A stretch of DNA of 29,928 nucleotides, taken from positions 1 to 29,928 of the forward strand of contig JAJJLU010003810.1 in the NCBI GenBank assembly GCA_023807065.1, written 5' to 3'. The DNA is from Isotricha intestinalis (Eukaryota; Ciliophora; Litostomatea; Vestibuliferida; Isotrichidae). The position numbers and the translations under genes were made by a program. The number at the start of each line of letters is the position of its first letter. The first letter of the stretch is position 1. The notes under the pieces were generated by a model. The model did not search any database. It worked only from the letters and a program-made list of their open reading frames with translations, and was not told where the DNA came from. This document shows, one piece after another, positions 1-9,314 of this stretch.

Positions 1-496
1 TATAATATATTTATTTAAATTTTAAAACTAAAAAGCTAAATAATCGTTTTAATAAATATATTTAAATTTTTTAAATAAAACAAACTTAGTATTGTTTATT
101 AATTTTAATTATTTTTTATTATGTTTGATTTAATTAAGTATTTCAAAAAAGAATCAAAAACAAAAAAATGTTTGATTTTTTTATATTATGTGTTTGATTT
201 AAACTAAAATTATATATATAGAATTAAAAATAATATATGACAGTGATTGTAATAAAATCAAAATATATCAAAGAAAAAATAAGTATTTCAATAGTTATTT
301 ATTAATTTAATATTTTTCATAGATAAATCAAACACAATTTAATTAATATTTAATATAAATTAATAATTATAATAAAATTATTATTAAACTATTTTTCTTA
401 ATAAATAATAATGTTAATATTTTTTTATTGTAAAAAAATAGAAATAAAAATTAATTGGATTATATTTTACCCTGAATATTGAATATGATAATTTAA
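1..496. other. AT-rich non-coding left edge
   Basis: I see no open frame with coding character and no RNA gene here. The stretch is A/T homopolymer and TA-rich sequence. The 9-mer gtttgattt appears at about 123, 171 and 193, and its reverse complement aaatcaaac at about 326. It precedes the helicase-like relic and may include its promoter. Confidence 0.6.
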
Positions 497-1349
497 ATGA
501 TAAAAGCAAGAAAATATAATAAAATATTTGAAAGAAAAGAAAACAGTAATCAAGATACTTCTTCCAACTTCAATGAAGAAACAATAATAGATAAAATAGA
601 AAATAAAAAATTATCAGAATATATTTGGGAAAATGTTAATATGACAGAAAATTTTAAAGAAAATTGTTTATATGAAAATAATAGTTCAAATGAAATATTT
701 AATAAAATTGAAGAAATTTTAAATGGAAACTTCTTAGATTCAAAAGAAATGATACATTATTATAAAAAATTCTTATATTCAACTTATTTATATACTTTTC
801 CTTCTAATTTAAAAATATTATTTGTAGTATATTTTAAAAAGAATTGCGAAAATGAATATGATGAAATTTTACAATTTATTGATATAAATCACTCAACAGA
901 AGTTTTAAAAGAATCAATTTTAAAATTTATGGAAGAAAACACAAAAGATAATAATAATGAATATTTTGAATTTGATAGAATTGGAACAATGGAAAATTCA
1001 AATGTGTTTTATTATAAAATAATATATAAAAAAGGAAAAAAGATATTATTTTAGTATATATAAATTAGATCCTTCTTATGAATATATTTTAACCATTATT
1101 AATTCATTAAAAAATATTTAAAATACGCTCAAATATTTACAAACAATGTTTTAGATTTTATTCCTTCTGAAAAAGAAAAAGAATTAATTAACAGTAATCA
1201 AAATTTTATATTAGCTGGAAGACCTGGAACAGGAAAAACATTTATAATTTTAATTAACTATTATGTTTAAATTGTTTACATTTTTTAAAAAGCCAAGAAT
1301 CTGAAGAAATAAAAATTTTAAGAAATATTTTTAATATTATTCTATTTTG
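497..1349 (+). pseudogene. P-loop helicase-like relic (SF1/UvrD-type head), frameshifted and truncated
   Basis: The first open piece runs from ATG 497 to TAG 1054 (185 codons). Coding character then continues in other frames to about 1349: a segment reading YKLDPSYEYILTIINS near 1065-1110, then a segment ending in FILAGRPGTGKTFIILI near 1207-1255, then LNCLHFLKSQESEEIKIL near 1268-1325. GRPGTGKT is a Walker A motif in the context used by superfamily 1 helicases (hydrophobic strand, G-x-x-GTGKT). At least three frame changes separate the pieces, and nothing recognisable as later helicase motifs follows, because the 3' end of the TLDc gene begins at 1361. Seen: open pieces and Walker A. Inferred: SF1/UvrD-like helicase head, now dead. 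The direction of the frame changes is mixed (one +1, two -1), which argues against a single recoding mechanism. Confidence 0.55.
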
Positions 1350-1360
1350 ACTTATATTTC

Positions 1361-2412
1361 TTAAATTATTTGATAAACTTCAAAATTTGATACTTTAAAA
1401 CACTGATTACCTCCATTCATTTCATAATTATCCGGAGAATTATAACACACTTTTCCAACGTAATTATTATCTACAGAAGTAAATCTATCATATATTCTAA
1501 TATCATTTCCAAATTGAACTAATTCTTTGGTTCCATAAATTAGAGTAGAATTATATTTTCTCTCATATTTTTTCTTAGAATCTAAAGAAAATATAAAACT
1601 TTCATCATTTTTATACAATACACCATCATTTTTCCAAAAAACAGAAGAATATCCTCCAAATCGATAACCATTTAAAGATTTTATTATTAGAATAGTAGGT
1701 GATTTATTTGCAACCTTTTCATAAAATTTAGAAAGTGAATCACCATCATTTTTAGAATTAAATAGTACATTAGTTTTAGTCGGTTTTTTATCAAGCCAAG
1801 AAAATATTAGTTTAATATCATCTTCTTTTTCAATTATATTACTACCTCTAAATATACTATTTAAATATTCTTTTTCTTTCCTTTCTTTTCTTTCTTTTTC
1901 TTTCTTTAAATAATTTTCAGTTTCTTCTTTAAATAGCCATAAAGTATTAACTTTTTTTCTAAATCATTAATTTTATTATTTAAAGAAGTAATATAACTAT
2001 TAAGACTATTAATTTCACCTTTTAAATCTTTTTCTTTAAGTGGAATATCAATATAAATTTCTTTTTTAGTTACAGGATTAAGAATTGTTAATTTCATCTT
2101 TTTTTCTTCTTCTTTTACTAAAATATTTTTATCTTTCACAAGATTTTCTAGAGATGAAAAGACTTCTGACATAGTATCAAATTGATTAAAAAATTTATTG
2201 ATTTTTCCTAATTCTTCTAAAGATAAATATATATTAAAATCTTTTTTAGGAAATTCATTTATTTTTTCAATTTCAAAAAATATCAATTTTTCATTTATTG
2301 ATATTTTTAATTTATATTTTTCCTTTTCATTTTCTATATTAAATTCTTTAGCATTGGTAAATATAATGCCTTCTTCTTTTTGCTTTGTAATAGGAGCAGG
2401 TAGATTTGCCAT
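1361..2412 (-). pseudogene. TLDc-domain protein gene split by one frameshift in an A7 tract
   Basis: ATG at 2412-2410 opens a 168-codon frame stopping at 1906. A second frame continues to TAA at 1361. The N-terminal part has a mixed alpha/beta region and a short coiled coil (residues about 130-155). The second frame carries a charged Lys/Glu linker and then a TLDc domain: DDIKLIFSW, a DGDS motif, SPTILIIKSLNGYRFGGYSS, SFIFSL, FGNDIRIYD, and the typical end CFKVSNFEVYQI. TLDc domains occur in TBC1D24/OXR1/NCOA7-type proteins that bind V-ATPase or act in oxidative stress; in protists they often follow unrelated N-terminal regions. The two frames join through a -1 shift at + strand T7 1952-1958 (coding strand A_AAA_AAG). 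The remaining ~350 codons are undamaged, so this may be a recent mutation, a sequencing indel, or recoding. The 3' end is convergent with the helicase relic. Confidence 0.75.
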
Positions 2413-2504
2413 ATTAAATAAAATATCATTAAAATAATAAAAATATTAATAAAAATAATTTATAAATATAATAAATAATATTTATTAAGTAAAATATAGA
2501 CTTG

Positions 2505-2528
2505 GAAATTGGGCCTAATCCCAATTTC
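2505..2528. repeat. Perfect 9-bp inverted repeat, GC-richer than surroundings
   Basis: GAAATTGGG (2505-2513) and CCCAATTTC (2520-2528) are perfect reverse complements around a 6-nt spacer. The element lies about 93 bp upstream of the TLDc start codon and stands out by its G/C content. It could be a hairpin or a dimeric protein-binding site; no function can be assigned. Confidence 0.5.
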
Positions 2529-2594
2529 AATCTTTCATTTCAAACTCGTTCAAAATTTTTTATATTTTACATAAACAAATTTTTAATAAAAAAA

Positions 2595-2768
2595 ATGAGA
2601 ATTATAGTTACAACTAATGGAAAAGATGTAATAAATAAATGATATTCCTCAAGTAGTTGTCCAAAATTATTGAATAATCATAATCCAAATTTACAATCAC
2701 CATAGTCAAGAAATAAAACTCCTGTAGTAACTTCTTTAGTATTAAACACAAATAGAGATAACATAATG
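2595..2768 (+). pseudogene. Short coding relic, unknown family
   Basis: ATG 2595 starts MRIIVTTNGKDVINK and stops after 15 codons. Coding-like text continues in other frames with DIPQVVVQN, then SRNKTPVVTSLVLNTNRDN to about 2768. The codon choice resembles that of real genes here, and the pieces lie in order, so I read it as the head of a decayed gene. I do not recognise the family. Confidence 0.35.
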
Positions 2769-3469
2769 ATATTTATTATTTAAAATATTCATTTCAATTA
2801 ATAAAATTTAAAGTCAAAAATAAATAAAACTTTTAATAAAAAAATAAAATCTTAATTAAATTTAAAACTATAATTAACTTCATTATAAAAAAAATTCTCT
2901 AATATAAAAAAGATAAAGGTAAAATTGTTGTTTCTTTAAAATGAATTTAAGCGAATAATTCAATTTTTCATAATTATGTTTGTCCAAGTTAAAGATAAAA
3001 TTAGATATATAAATTGGAAACTCTTTTTGAGAAATAATTATATTTTTATGATTTTAATAATTATTGAATATTTATTGAAAAGTTATTTATATTATTTTAC
3101 TGATAATAAACTATAAAAAATAAATTAAAATTTTCTTTAAAAAAAATTAATCCTATTTAATATATATTTCATTTTTATTATATCGCTGAATAATAATTAA
3201 TTAAATTTCTTTATAACATTCAAAAGATAATTAAAAGTATATGAATTAATTAATTTAAAAATAAGAATTCTATTAAATATTAATAATTTAGCATAAATTT
3301 TTTATAAATCTAACCTTTAAGCTTTGAATAATATATGATTAATTTTTTTTAATTTAAATGAATTTTAAAACTTTTTGAAATTAAGTATTTTTTAATGTTT
3401 TTTGTATTTTTTCGGAATTATTTCTGATTTTAATTTTTTCTCCAAAATAATAATAATTTTTTTATTATT
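2769..3469. other. AT-rich stretch without recognisable gene
   Basis: No open frame of useful length and no RNA gene are visible. The sequence is dominated by A/T runs with frequent stops in all frames. Confidence 0.5.
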
Positions 3470-4245
3470 ATGATTTCCTTTAATTTAAACAATACTAAAG
3501 GAATGATATTATTAATCTTAATATTATTAATACAATTATCGACAAGACAATTAATCTTATATATTCAACATTTTTTTACTTTAAGAATTAATGAGCATTT
3601 ATATTTAATTCTTGATATTTATGGGAAAAATATAATTAAACAATCATTTTTCTATAATATACTTGATATAAAACTTCAATATGAGAAAATCCGAGAAGAA
3701 CAAAAAGAAATTCTTTCTTTAATATGTAATTTTATGCATTGGATTCAATAAATTCTTCTTATATTCAATGTGTAAATAAAGAGGAACATTTTATCAAAAT
3801 TGAAAAGACAATATTATATTTCAAAAAAGACATTTACAAAAAAGTATTGAAGTTAAATCAAAGGGAAAATCTTTGTTTTATACTTTGTAAATAATGGAAG
3901 ATTTTTATCTTGGTATAATAAAAGGAGATCTAAATGAAGGAAATTTATATAAATAAAATAACGAATTAAATATTATTTATAGGAATCTAGATTATAATAA
4001 AATTCCTGTATCTATGGCACTAGATAATAGTTATATTTATCCAACAATAGTTGCAATAACTTCAATGATGTTAAATTCAAATCTAAGAATAAAGTATAAT
4101 TATTATATAATCCATTCTCAATTAAAAATAAAAATTCTCTTAAAGATGTAAAAAAAAATATGATAGAATTATAATTGAATTGATTAATATGAAAGAACAA
4201 TATAAAAATGCATATAAAGATGTTTTAGAAAATGATAAATATTAA
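3470..4245 (+). pseudogene. Decayed gene ending in a GT8-type glycosyltransferase N-terminal segment
   Basis: Four ordered pieces in shifting frames look coding: 3470-3751 (open from ATG), about 3735-3893 (ending NQRENLCFILCK), 3984-4146, and about 4113-4245. The third reads IPVSMALDNSYIYPTIVAIT, which matches the opening strand-turn-helix of family 8 glycosyltransferases (LgtC/glycogenin-like), where the sugar-nucleotide site begins after the first strand. The fourth piece (IIIELINM, then YKNAYKD) fits the next GT8 strand and helix. The DxD motif and all later elements are missing. Several stops and frame changes separate the pieces, so no working enzyme is encoded. The link of the first pieces to the same gene is inference from order and strand. 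Confidence 0.5.
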
Positions 4246-4634
4246 TATTTTCCTCTTCATCTTCATTTGGAAAGAGTATTATTTTATTACCCAATAAAAT
4301 CATTTGTTATATTTTGATTATAATATTCATCTAATTTATAATCTTTTATATTATAAAAATATAAAAATGATTAAATTATTCTCTTATTTATTTTGGGAGT
4401 TAATATTGATTTTGAGTTAATATATTTTGTCTAAATCTAAAATCATAACAACTTCAAAGATGATAAATTTTTAGCTTTAATATTTAGATTATTCAAAAAA
4501 GAAATAAATGAAAATTAAATAATTTCTAAGAAGAAAAACATTTTTTATTGTTATTATTTTTTTTAAGTAAAATATATATTTTATAAATACTGTTATTCTA
4601 ATTTATGTAAATTAATGGAGATAATATTATTAAT
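4246..4634. other. AT-rich stretch without recognisable gene
   Basis: This lies between the GT8 relic and the 3' end of the Rab gene. A few short in-frame scraps follow the relic, but nothing can be assigned. It should hold the Rab terminator. Confidence 0.45.
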
Positions 4635-5369
4635 TTAACAACATTTATCTTCTTTATTTGTTTTAATTTTATTAGATTTAAAACTTAAATTTATTTTATT
4701 ATAAATATTATTATTATTTGAATTAAAAGAAATAGAATTTTCTCTAAAATGATTATTTTTATAATTAATCATTTCTTTAATTAAAAAATTAAAAGCTTCA
4801 TTAATTCCTTCTCCACTTTTAGCACTAATTTCTCTAAATTCAATTAAATTATTATTATTAGAAAAATTATGAATATCATCAAATTTAATTTCTCTTTCAT
4901 TGATTAAATCTTTTTTATTTCCAAGAATTAATATTTGAGCATCATTAGAATATTCTTGAACATCATTAATATATTTTTTTAATTTTAAAAAAGTTTTTTT
5001 TTTAGTTAAATCAAAAATTATAAAAACTCCATTAGAATCTCTATAATAATTTTTAGTTATTGAATGAAATTTTTCTTGTCCTACAGTATCCCAAATTTTT
5101 AAATCTATTTTCATATCTTCTAATAATATTGTTTTAACTTTAAATTCTACATTTATTGTACTTTTATAATCTTCATTGAAAGAACTATTAATATATCTAT
5201 TTAATATACTTGTTTTTCCTACTCCTACATCTCCTAATAATGTTATTTTAAATTTATAATAATTATTATTCTCAGATAAATGACCTATTTCTAAAATAGA
5301 ATTTTCATTTGATTTATTATCATTATTTTTATTATTGTTTGTATTTTTTGATTTTTTGATTTTTGACAT
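4635..5369 (-). CDS. Rab-family small GTPase
   Basis: A 244-aa GTPase of the Ras superfamily, Rab type, expected to act as a GTP-switched regulator of vesicle traffic on membranes. The five G motifs are in order: GDVGVGKT (46-53), switch I STINVEF (70-76), WDTVGQEKF (93-101), NKKD (151-154) and SAK (182-184). The protein ends in KCC, a double-cysteine geranylgeranylation site typical of Rabs. The first ~36 residues are a Lys/Asn/Ser-rich extension before the core; residues ~205-240 form the usual variable tail. The family consensus WDTAGQE is WDTVGQE here, an Ala-to-Val change just before the catalytic Gln. It lies 80 bp downstream of ATG101 on the same strand. The Rab subfamily is not certain; switch I resembles the Rab2/4/14 type. 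Confidence 0.95.
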   Translation of the reverse strand: MSKIKKSKNTNNNKNNDNKSNENSILEIGHLSENNNYYKFKITLLGDVGVGKTSILNRYINSSFNEDYKSTINVEFKVKTILLEDMKIDLKIWDTVGQEKFHSITKNYYRDSNGVFIIFDLTKKKTFLKLKKYINDVQEYSNDAQILILGNKKDLINEREIKFDDIHNFSNNNNLIEFREISAKSGEGINEAFNFLIKEMINYKNNHFRENSISFNSNNNNIYNKINLSFKSNKIKTNKEDKCC

Positions 5370-5449
5370 TAAAATATTTGTTTTAAAAAATGAAATTATA
5401 TAATTTATTAATATATATATTTAATTTCTAAAAAATATTTTTTTTTTTC

Positions 5450-6031
5450 TTAAATAAAATCATCTTTAAGTGCATTTTTAATATTCATTTCTTTAATCAT
5501 AGCAATAAAATCACTTTCTTTCATTTCAGTATTAACAATAATTTCATAAGGAAAAGTTTCTTCAGGTAATTTACTATCAATAGGGAAATTTGGCATAAAA
5601 TCAATTTTATCATTTAATTTTTGTAATATAAAACTTAAATATTGTCTAATTTTATTTTCTTTATTATCATTATTTTCATTATTTTTAACACAAAATAAAA
5701 ATTTCCAACTTTCCCATATATTAGAATTCTCTTCATATAAATAATATTTTAAAATTTTTTTTTCATAGAAATTTAAAGTGACTTGAGCTCTTTTAGTTTT
5801 GACAATATTTTTTTCTAATAAACTAATTTTATTTTCAATTGTTTTTTGTAAATTTTCGTTTTTGATTTTTACATATGTTAAATTTGAAAATGAACTATCA
5901 CAATCTTCAAAATTAGTTTCTCCTAACCAACGATGGAAGAAAATTGTATTAAAAGCAATTCTTAAAAATTCTTTTATATTAATAATATCATCTTCAAATT
6001 GTGGAATTTGATAAATACCATAATTACTCAT
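5450..6031 (-). CDS. ATG101: ATG101-like HORMA autophagy protein
   Basis: A 193-aa protein matching Atg101, the HORMA-fold partner of Atg13 in the ULK/Atg1 autophagy-initiation complex. Recognised blocks, in the order found in animal ATG101: FNTIFFHRWLG (compare HTVLLHRSTG), the strand NLTYVKIKNENL (compare DFTYVRVSSEEL), LNFYEKK (compare LEFYQKK), IWESWKFLF (compare PWEVWTVKV), and a C-terminal segment with LPEETFPYEIIV. Length is slightly shorter than the human protein (218 aa). The WF-finger tip that precedes the PWEVW strand in animal ATG101 is replaced by KYYLYEENSN. The gene diverges from the 1020-aa gene at 6098 across 66 bp. The assignment rests on ordered motif matches by eye. Confidence 0.8.
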   Translation of the reverse strand: MSNYGIYQIPQFEDDIINIKEFLRIAFNTIFFHRWLGETNFEDCDSSFSNLTYVKIKNENLQKTIENKISLLEKNIVKTKRAQVTLNFYEKKILKYYLYEENSNIWESWKFLFCVKNNENNDNKENKIRQYLSFILQKLNDKIDFMPNFPIDSKLPEETFPYEIIVNTEMKESDFIAMIKEMNIKNALKDDFI

Positions 6032-6097
6032 AATTCTTATTAATTAAATTTAAAAATATATATATATATTTTACACATTTACAAAATAAAAAATTTA
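6032..6097. promoter_or_regulatory. 66-bp divergent intergenic region
   Basis: This gap separates the start codons of ATG101 (-) and the 1020-aa gene (+). It is almost pure A/T with an alternating TA run near 6057-6069. Both promoters and both 5' leaders must fit here unless they lie within coding sequence. Confidence 0.5.
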
Positions 6098-9000
6098 ATG
6101 TCAAATAAAACAAAAACTATTAATTCAATTATTTCTTCAGTTAATGATACAATGTATTATATGAATAATCCAGTTCAAGAGAATTTAAAATTAATAAACA
6201 ATTTAAATCAACAATTAACAAATAGAACATGTGATTTTTTTTCTGATGATTATTTTGATAAAATAAAAGAAATGGTTTCTTTAAGAAATAATTTAAAAAA
6301 AAAAAAGAATCCTTTAACACATTCTATAAGTTTTAAAAAGAAAAAACCAGAATTTGCAAATAATATTCTTTCAAAATCAAATAGTGTTTTAAATTTAAAA
6401 AATAAAAGTTTACCAAGTTTAAATAATATAAAAACAAATAATATGAATGATATTTTTTTTTGTCCTAAATGTCCTCATTGTTTAAAAAAAAATGATAATG
6501 ATGCATTAAAAAAATATTTATTTAATTTAAAAGAAGCAAAAAATATTTTAATAAAAGGATGTTCTTATATAATTGAAAATGCTTCTATTGAACAAATAAA
6601 TAATATTTTTAATTTTTCTGATCCTGATTTAATTTTATTAAGTGAAGAAGAAGAAGAAAAAAAAAATAAATTTGAAAAAGAAAAAAAAATTTTTGATTTC
6701 AGAGAATTTTTAAAGAATTATCAAAATGATAATAATTTTTTTCCTTTAAAAAGAGAAATATATTTATTACTTTCTAATTATCTATATCTGTTACTTGATG
6801 GAAATTTAAATATTGATACAATTATTCCTAAACATATTATGGATAAATTTAATGATAAATTAATTGCTAAAGGACGATTATTTGATTTTCAATCTGATAA
6901 ACTAATTTTTGATCCTGATGTTGAAAGTTTAATGGATGGAAAAACAAAAGAAACAATTACTCAATTATTTAAAAAATCCTTTTTAAAACCTTTGATTGAA
7001 GAAAAAAAAGAAAATAAAGAAAATTATATTAAATCATCAAAAAAATATTTAATATTATTTTTTATTTTTCTACAAGAATTAGGAGAAATTTCAATTGAAT
7101 TTAAAGAAAAATCAAATTTATTATATAAATTATTTATAAATTTTTTTGTTGAACAAGATAAAAAATGGATTTTGACAATAAATAAAATGAAAGAAAAATT
7201 AAATTTATATAAAAATATATCAAAAATAATATTATCTCAAAAAAATAAAAATATAGAAAGTATAGAATCTTTAACAACAATATTATATACTAATAAATTA
7301 ACAAAAGAAAATTTAGATAATCATAAAGAAACAATAAATAGATTATTATCAATGATAAATGAAAAAAGAGAAGAAGTTTATCAATTAGAAGCTAAAGTTT
7401 CTATTTTAAAACATGAATTAAATTTTTGGATTGAAGATTTTGAAGAAATAAAATTAGATAAAAATTTAAGATTAAAAAAAGAAAAATTAAATATTGAAGA
7501 AATGAGAAAAAATGTTTTTGATGAATTAAAACATAAAAATGTTTCTTCAAAAATAAGAAGTTTAGTTTTAAACAGTGATATTTTATTAACTTTAAGTGGT
7601 CAAAGAAATTATTTTTATGATACTAAAAAATTTTATATTAATGAAACAAGAAGAATAACAGAATTATTAAATCATCAACAAATGAGAAAAAAATTTTATA
7701 AAAATTTATTAAAAAAACATTCTATTAATTATGAAAATGAAAAAAGAGAATTAAAACAAAATATTGATTTTTTAAAAGCTAAAATGGATGTTTCAAAAAA
7801 TGATATATTAATTCAAACTGATATTGATTATTTTAAATTTAATAAATTAATTAAAAATAATAATATTATAATAATGAATAAAAGATTAACTTCAAGTAAA
7901 TTAATTAATATAGTAGAAAAAATAAATTATAATACTAAATTTATTCAACCTATAGGAAAACAAAGTTTATTAAATTTAATTCCTGATTTATATAGAAGTA
8001 AAGCTAAAGATAATATTATTAAAGAAAATGAAAATTTACCAAAAATTAATTTTGATGAATTTTTTTTATTATTTATGAAAGAAAAATTTAAATTACAAAA
8101 AATTGTAAAAAAAAATGCAGAAAAAACAATAAAAGCTGTTTTATTATATGAAAAAGAAGATCAAAGAATATTTTTATTTAAAAGATTTTTAGGTCTTCAT
8201 AATAAAGATAAAGTTATAAGAGAAGTATTTGATGTATATTTAATATTATTACAAAATTTACCAATTTCATTTGATAAATTATTTTATGAAACAAATTATT
8301 TATCTTTTATAATGGATACAAATTTTTGTTTTGAATGTATTCATGCATGTTTAAATTTTTATCAAATATTAAATAAAGTTTCAGATATAATAATAATTCA
8401 TTCTACTGTTTATGAACAATCATCTAAAAATATTATTACTTTATCAGGAGATAAAAAAAGAGATTATTTTTATTTGTTAAGATTAAATGAAAAATCAATT
8501 ATTTTTTTTAATAAATTAATCAATGATTTAAAACAAAATATCAGAGAAAAAGATATTGAACCAATAATTACTTATTTACATAATTCAAATTTAATATTTA
8601 AATTAAGTAGAGATGATTGTTATAATATTTTAAAAAGAAATTTTAAAATAAATGATAATAATACAATTGATTTAGATTCTTTTTTAGAATTCTTTGTAAA
8701 TAAATTAACATATAAAATTCAAATATATGATTTTTGTGATATAATATTTAATGCAATTCAATTTATATTTGATGGAATAATAAAAAAATGTAAGAAAATA
8801 TTTACTGAAATTAGATTAGGAAGTGGAATCATATTTTATAAAGATTTTGAAAAAATTATATTTAAATTAATTAGAAATGGAGAAATAAAATGGAAAATAT
8901 CAAATTATTTCAATGAAGCCTGTGGAGCTGATACAAGAGATTATATTTCACAAGAAGAATTTATTTCTTTTGTTATGAATAATAATGATATATTAAGTTT

Positions 9001-9160
9001 TATTATTCAACAAAATGATAGTGATATTTTTCCTAGTTCTGAACAAATTCAATCAAAAACTACTTCTTCTTCTTTTTCTTATTCTCATTTTACAAGAAAA
9101 TCATCAAGTAAAACTCAATTAGAATCTGTTTTTGAAACTAATGAAGATAATAATTTCTAA
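6098..9160 (+). CDS. Large coiled-coil protein with EF-hand-like C-terminal region, possibly ciliary
   Basis: A 1020-aa intronless protein of uncertain family. Visible layout: a basic Asn/Lys/Ser-rich N-terminus (1-115); a compact cysteine cluster CPKCPHC (122-128); helical regions; an acidic-to-basic charged stretch (183-197); a coiled coil at about 400-480; helices at about 520-565; a segment starting NFDEFFLLFMKEKFKLQK (651-668) and RIFLFKRFLGL (690-700); and a C-terminal region (about 850-985) with helix-loop-helix units that look like degenerate EF-hands, for example NDNNTIDLDSFLEFF and TRDYISQEEFISFV. The 651-700 block recalls cilium-associated TSNAXIP1-like proteins, but that is a weak impression. 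The tail is Ser/Thr-rich. Start chosen at the first ATG, with ATG101 just upstream. Confidence 0.8.
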   Translation: MSNKTKTINSIISSVNDTMYYMNNPVQENLKLINNLNQQLTNRTCDFFSDDYFDKIKEMVSLRNNLKKKKNPLTHSISFKKKKPEFANNILSKSNSVLNLKNKSLPSLNNIKTNNMNDIFFCPKCPHCLKKNDNDALKKYLFNLKEAKNILIKGCSYIIENASIEQINNIFNFSDPDLILLSEEEEEKKNKFEKEKKIFDFREFLKNYQNDNNFFPLKREIYLLLSNYLYLLLDGNLNIDTIIPKHIMDKFNDKLIAKGRLFDFQSDKLIFDPDVESLMDGKTKETITQLFKKSFLKPLIEEKKENKENYIKSSKKYLILFFIFLQELGEISIEFKEKSNLLYKLFINFFVEQDKKWILTINKMKEKLNLYKNISKIILSQKNKNIESIESLTTILYTNKLTKENLDNHKETINRLLSMINEKREEVYQLEAKVSILKHELNFWIEDFEEIKLDKNLRLKKEKLNIEEMRKNVFDELKHKNVSSKIRSLVLNSDILLTLSGQRNYFYDTKKFYINETRRITELLNHQQMRKKFYKNLLKKHSINYENEKRELKQNIDFLKAKMDVSKNDILIQTDIDYFKFNKLIKNNNIIIMNKRLTSSKLINIVEKINYNTKFIQPIGKQSLLNLIPDLYRSKAKDNIIKENENLPKINFDEFFLLFMKEKFKLQKIVKKNAEKTIKAVLLYEKEDQRIFLFKRFLGLHNKDKVIREVFDVYLILLQNLPISFDKLFYETNYLSFIMDTNFCFECIHACLNFYQILNKVSDIIIIHSTVYEQSSKNIITLSGDKKRDYFYLLRLNEKSIIFFNKLINDLKQNIREKDIEPIITYLHNSNLIFKLSRDDCYNILKRNFKINDNNTIDLDSFLEFFVNKLTYKIQIYDFCDIIFNAIQFIFDGIIKKCKKIFTEIRLGSGIIFYKDFEKIIFKLIRNGEIKWKISNYFNEACGADTRDYISQEEFISFVMNNNDILSFIIQQNDSDIFPSSEQIQSKTTSSSFSYSHFTRKSSSKTQLESVFETNEDNNF

Positions 9161-9314
9161 TTTCAATTTCTTTTTATGTATATTTTATTTTATTTTTTTT
9201 TTCTGGGCTTTATTTTAGTTTTTATTGATTTAATATATTTATATTTAATTTTTTGAGTTAAAAACAATTTAATTAATAATTTAAATTTTTAAAAAAAAAA
9301 CTGAATTTATATTA

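Noticed and set aside
497..1349. Euplotes-like programmed +1 frameshifting to rescue the helicase-like frames
   Set aside because: Only one of three changes is +1, the site is TTT TAG rather than AAA TAA/TAG, the others are -1, and the gene still ends long before the other helicase motifs.
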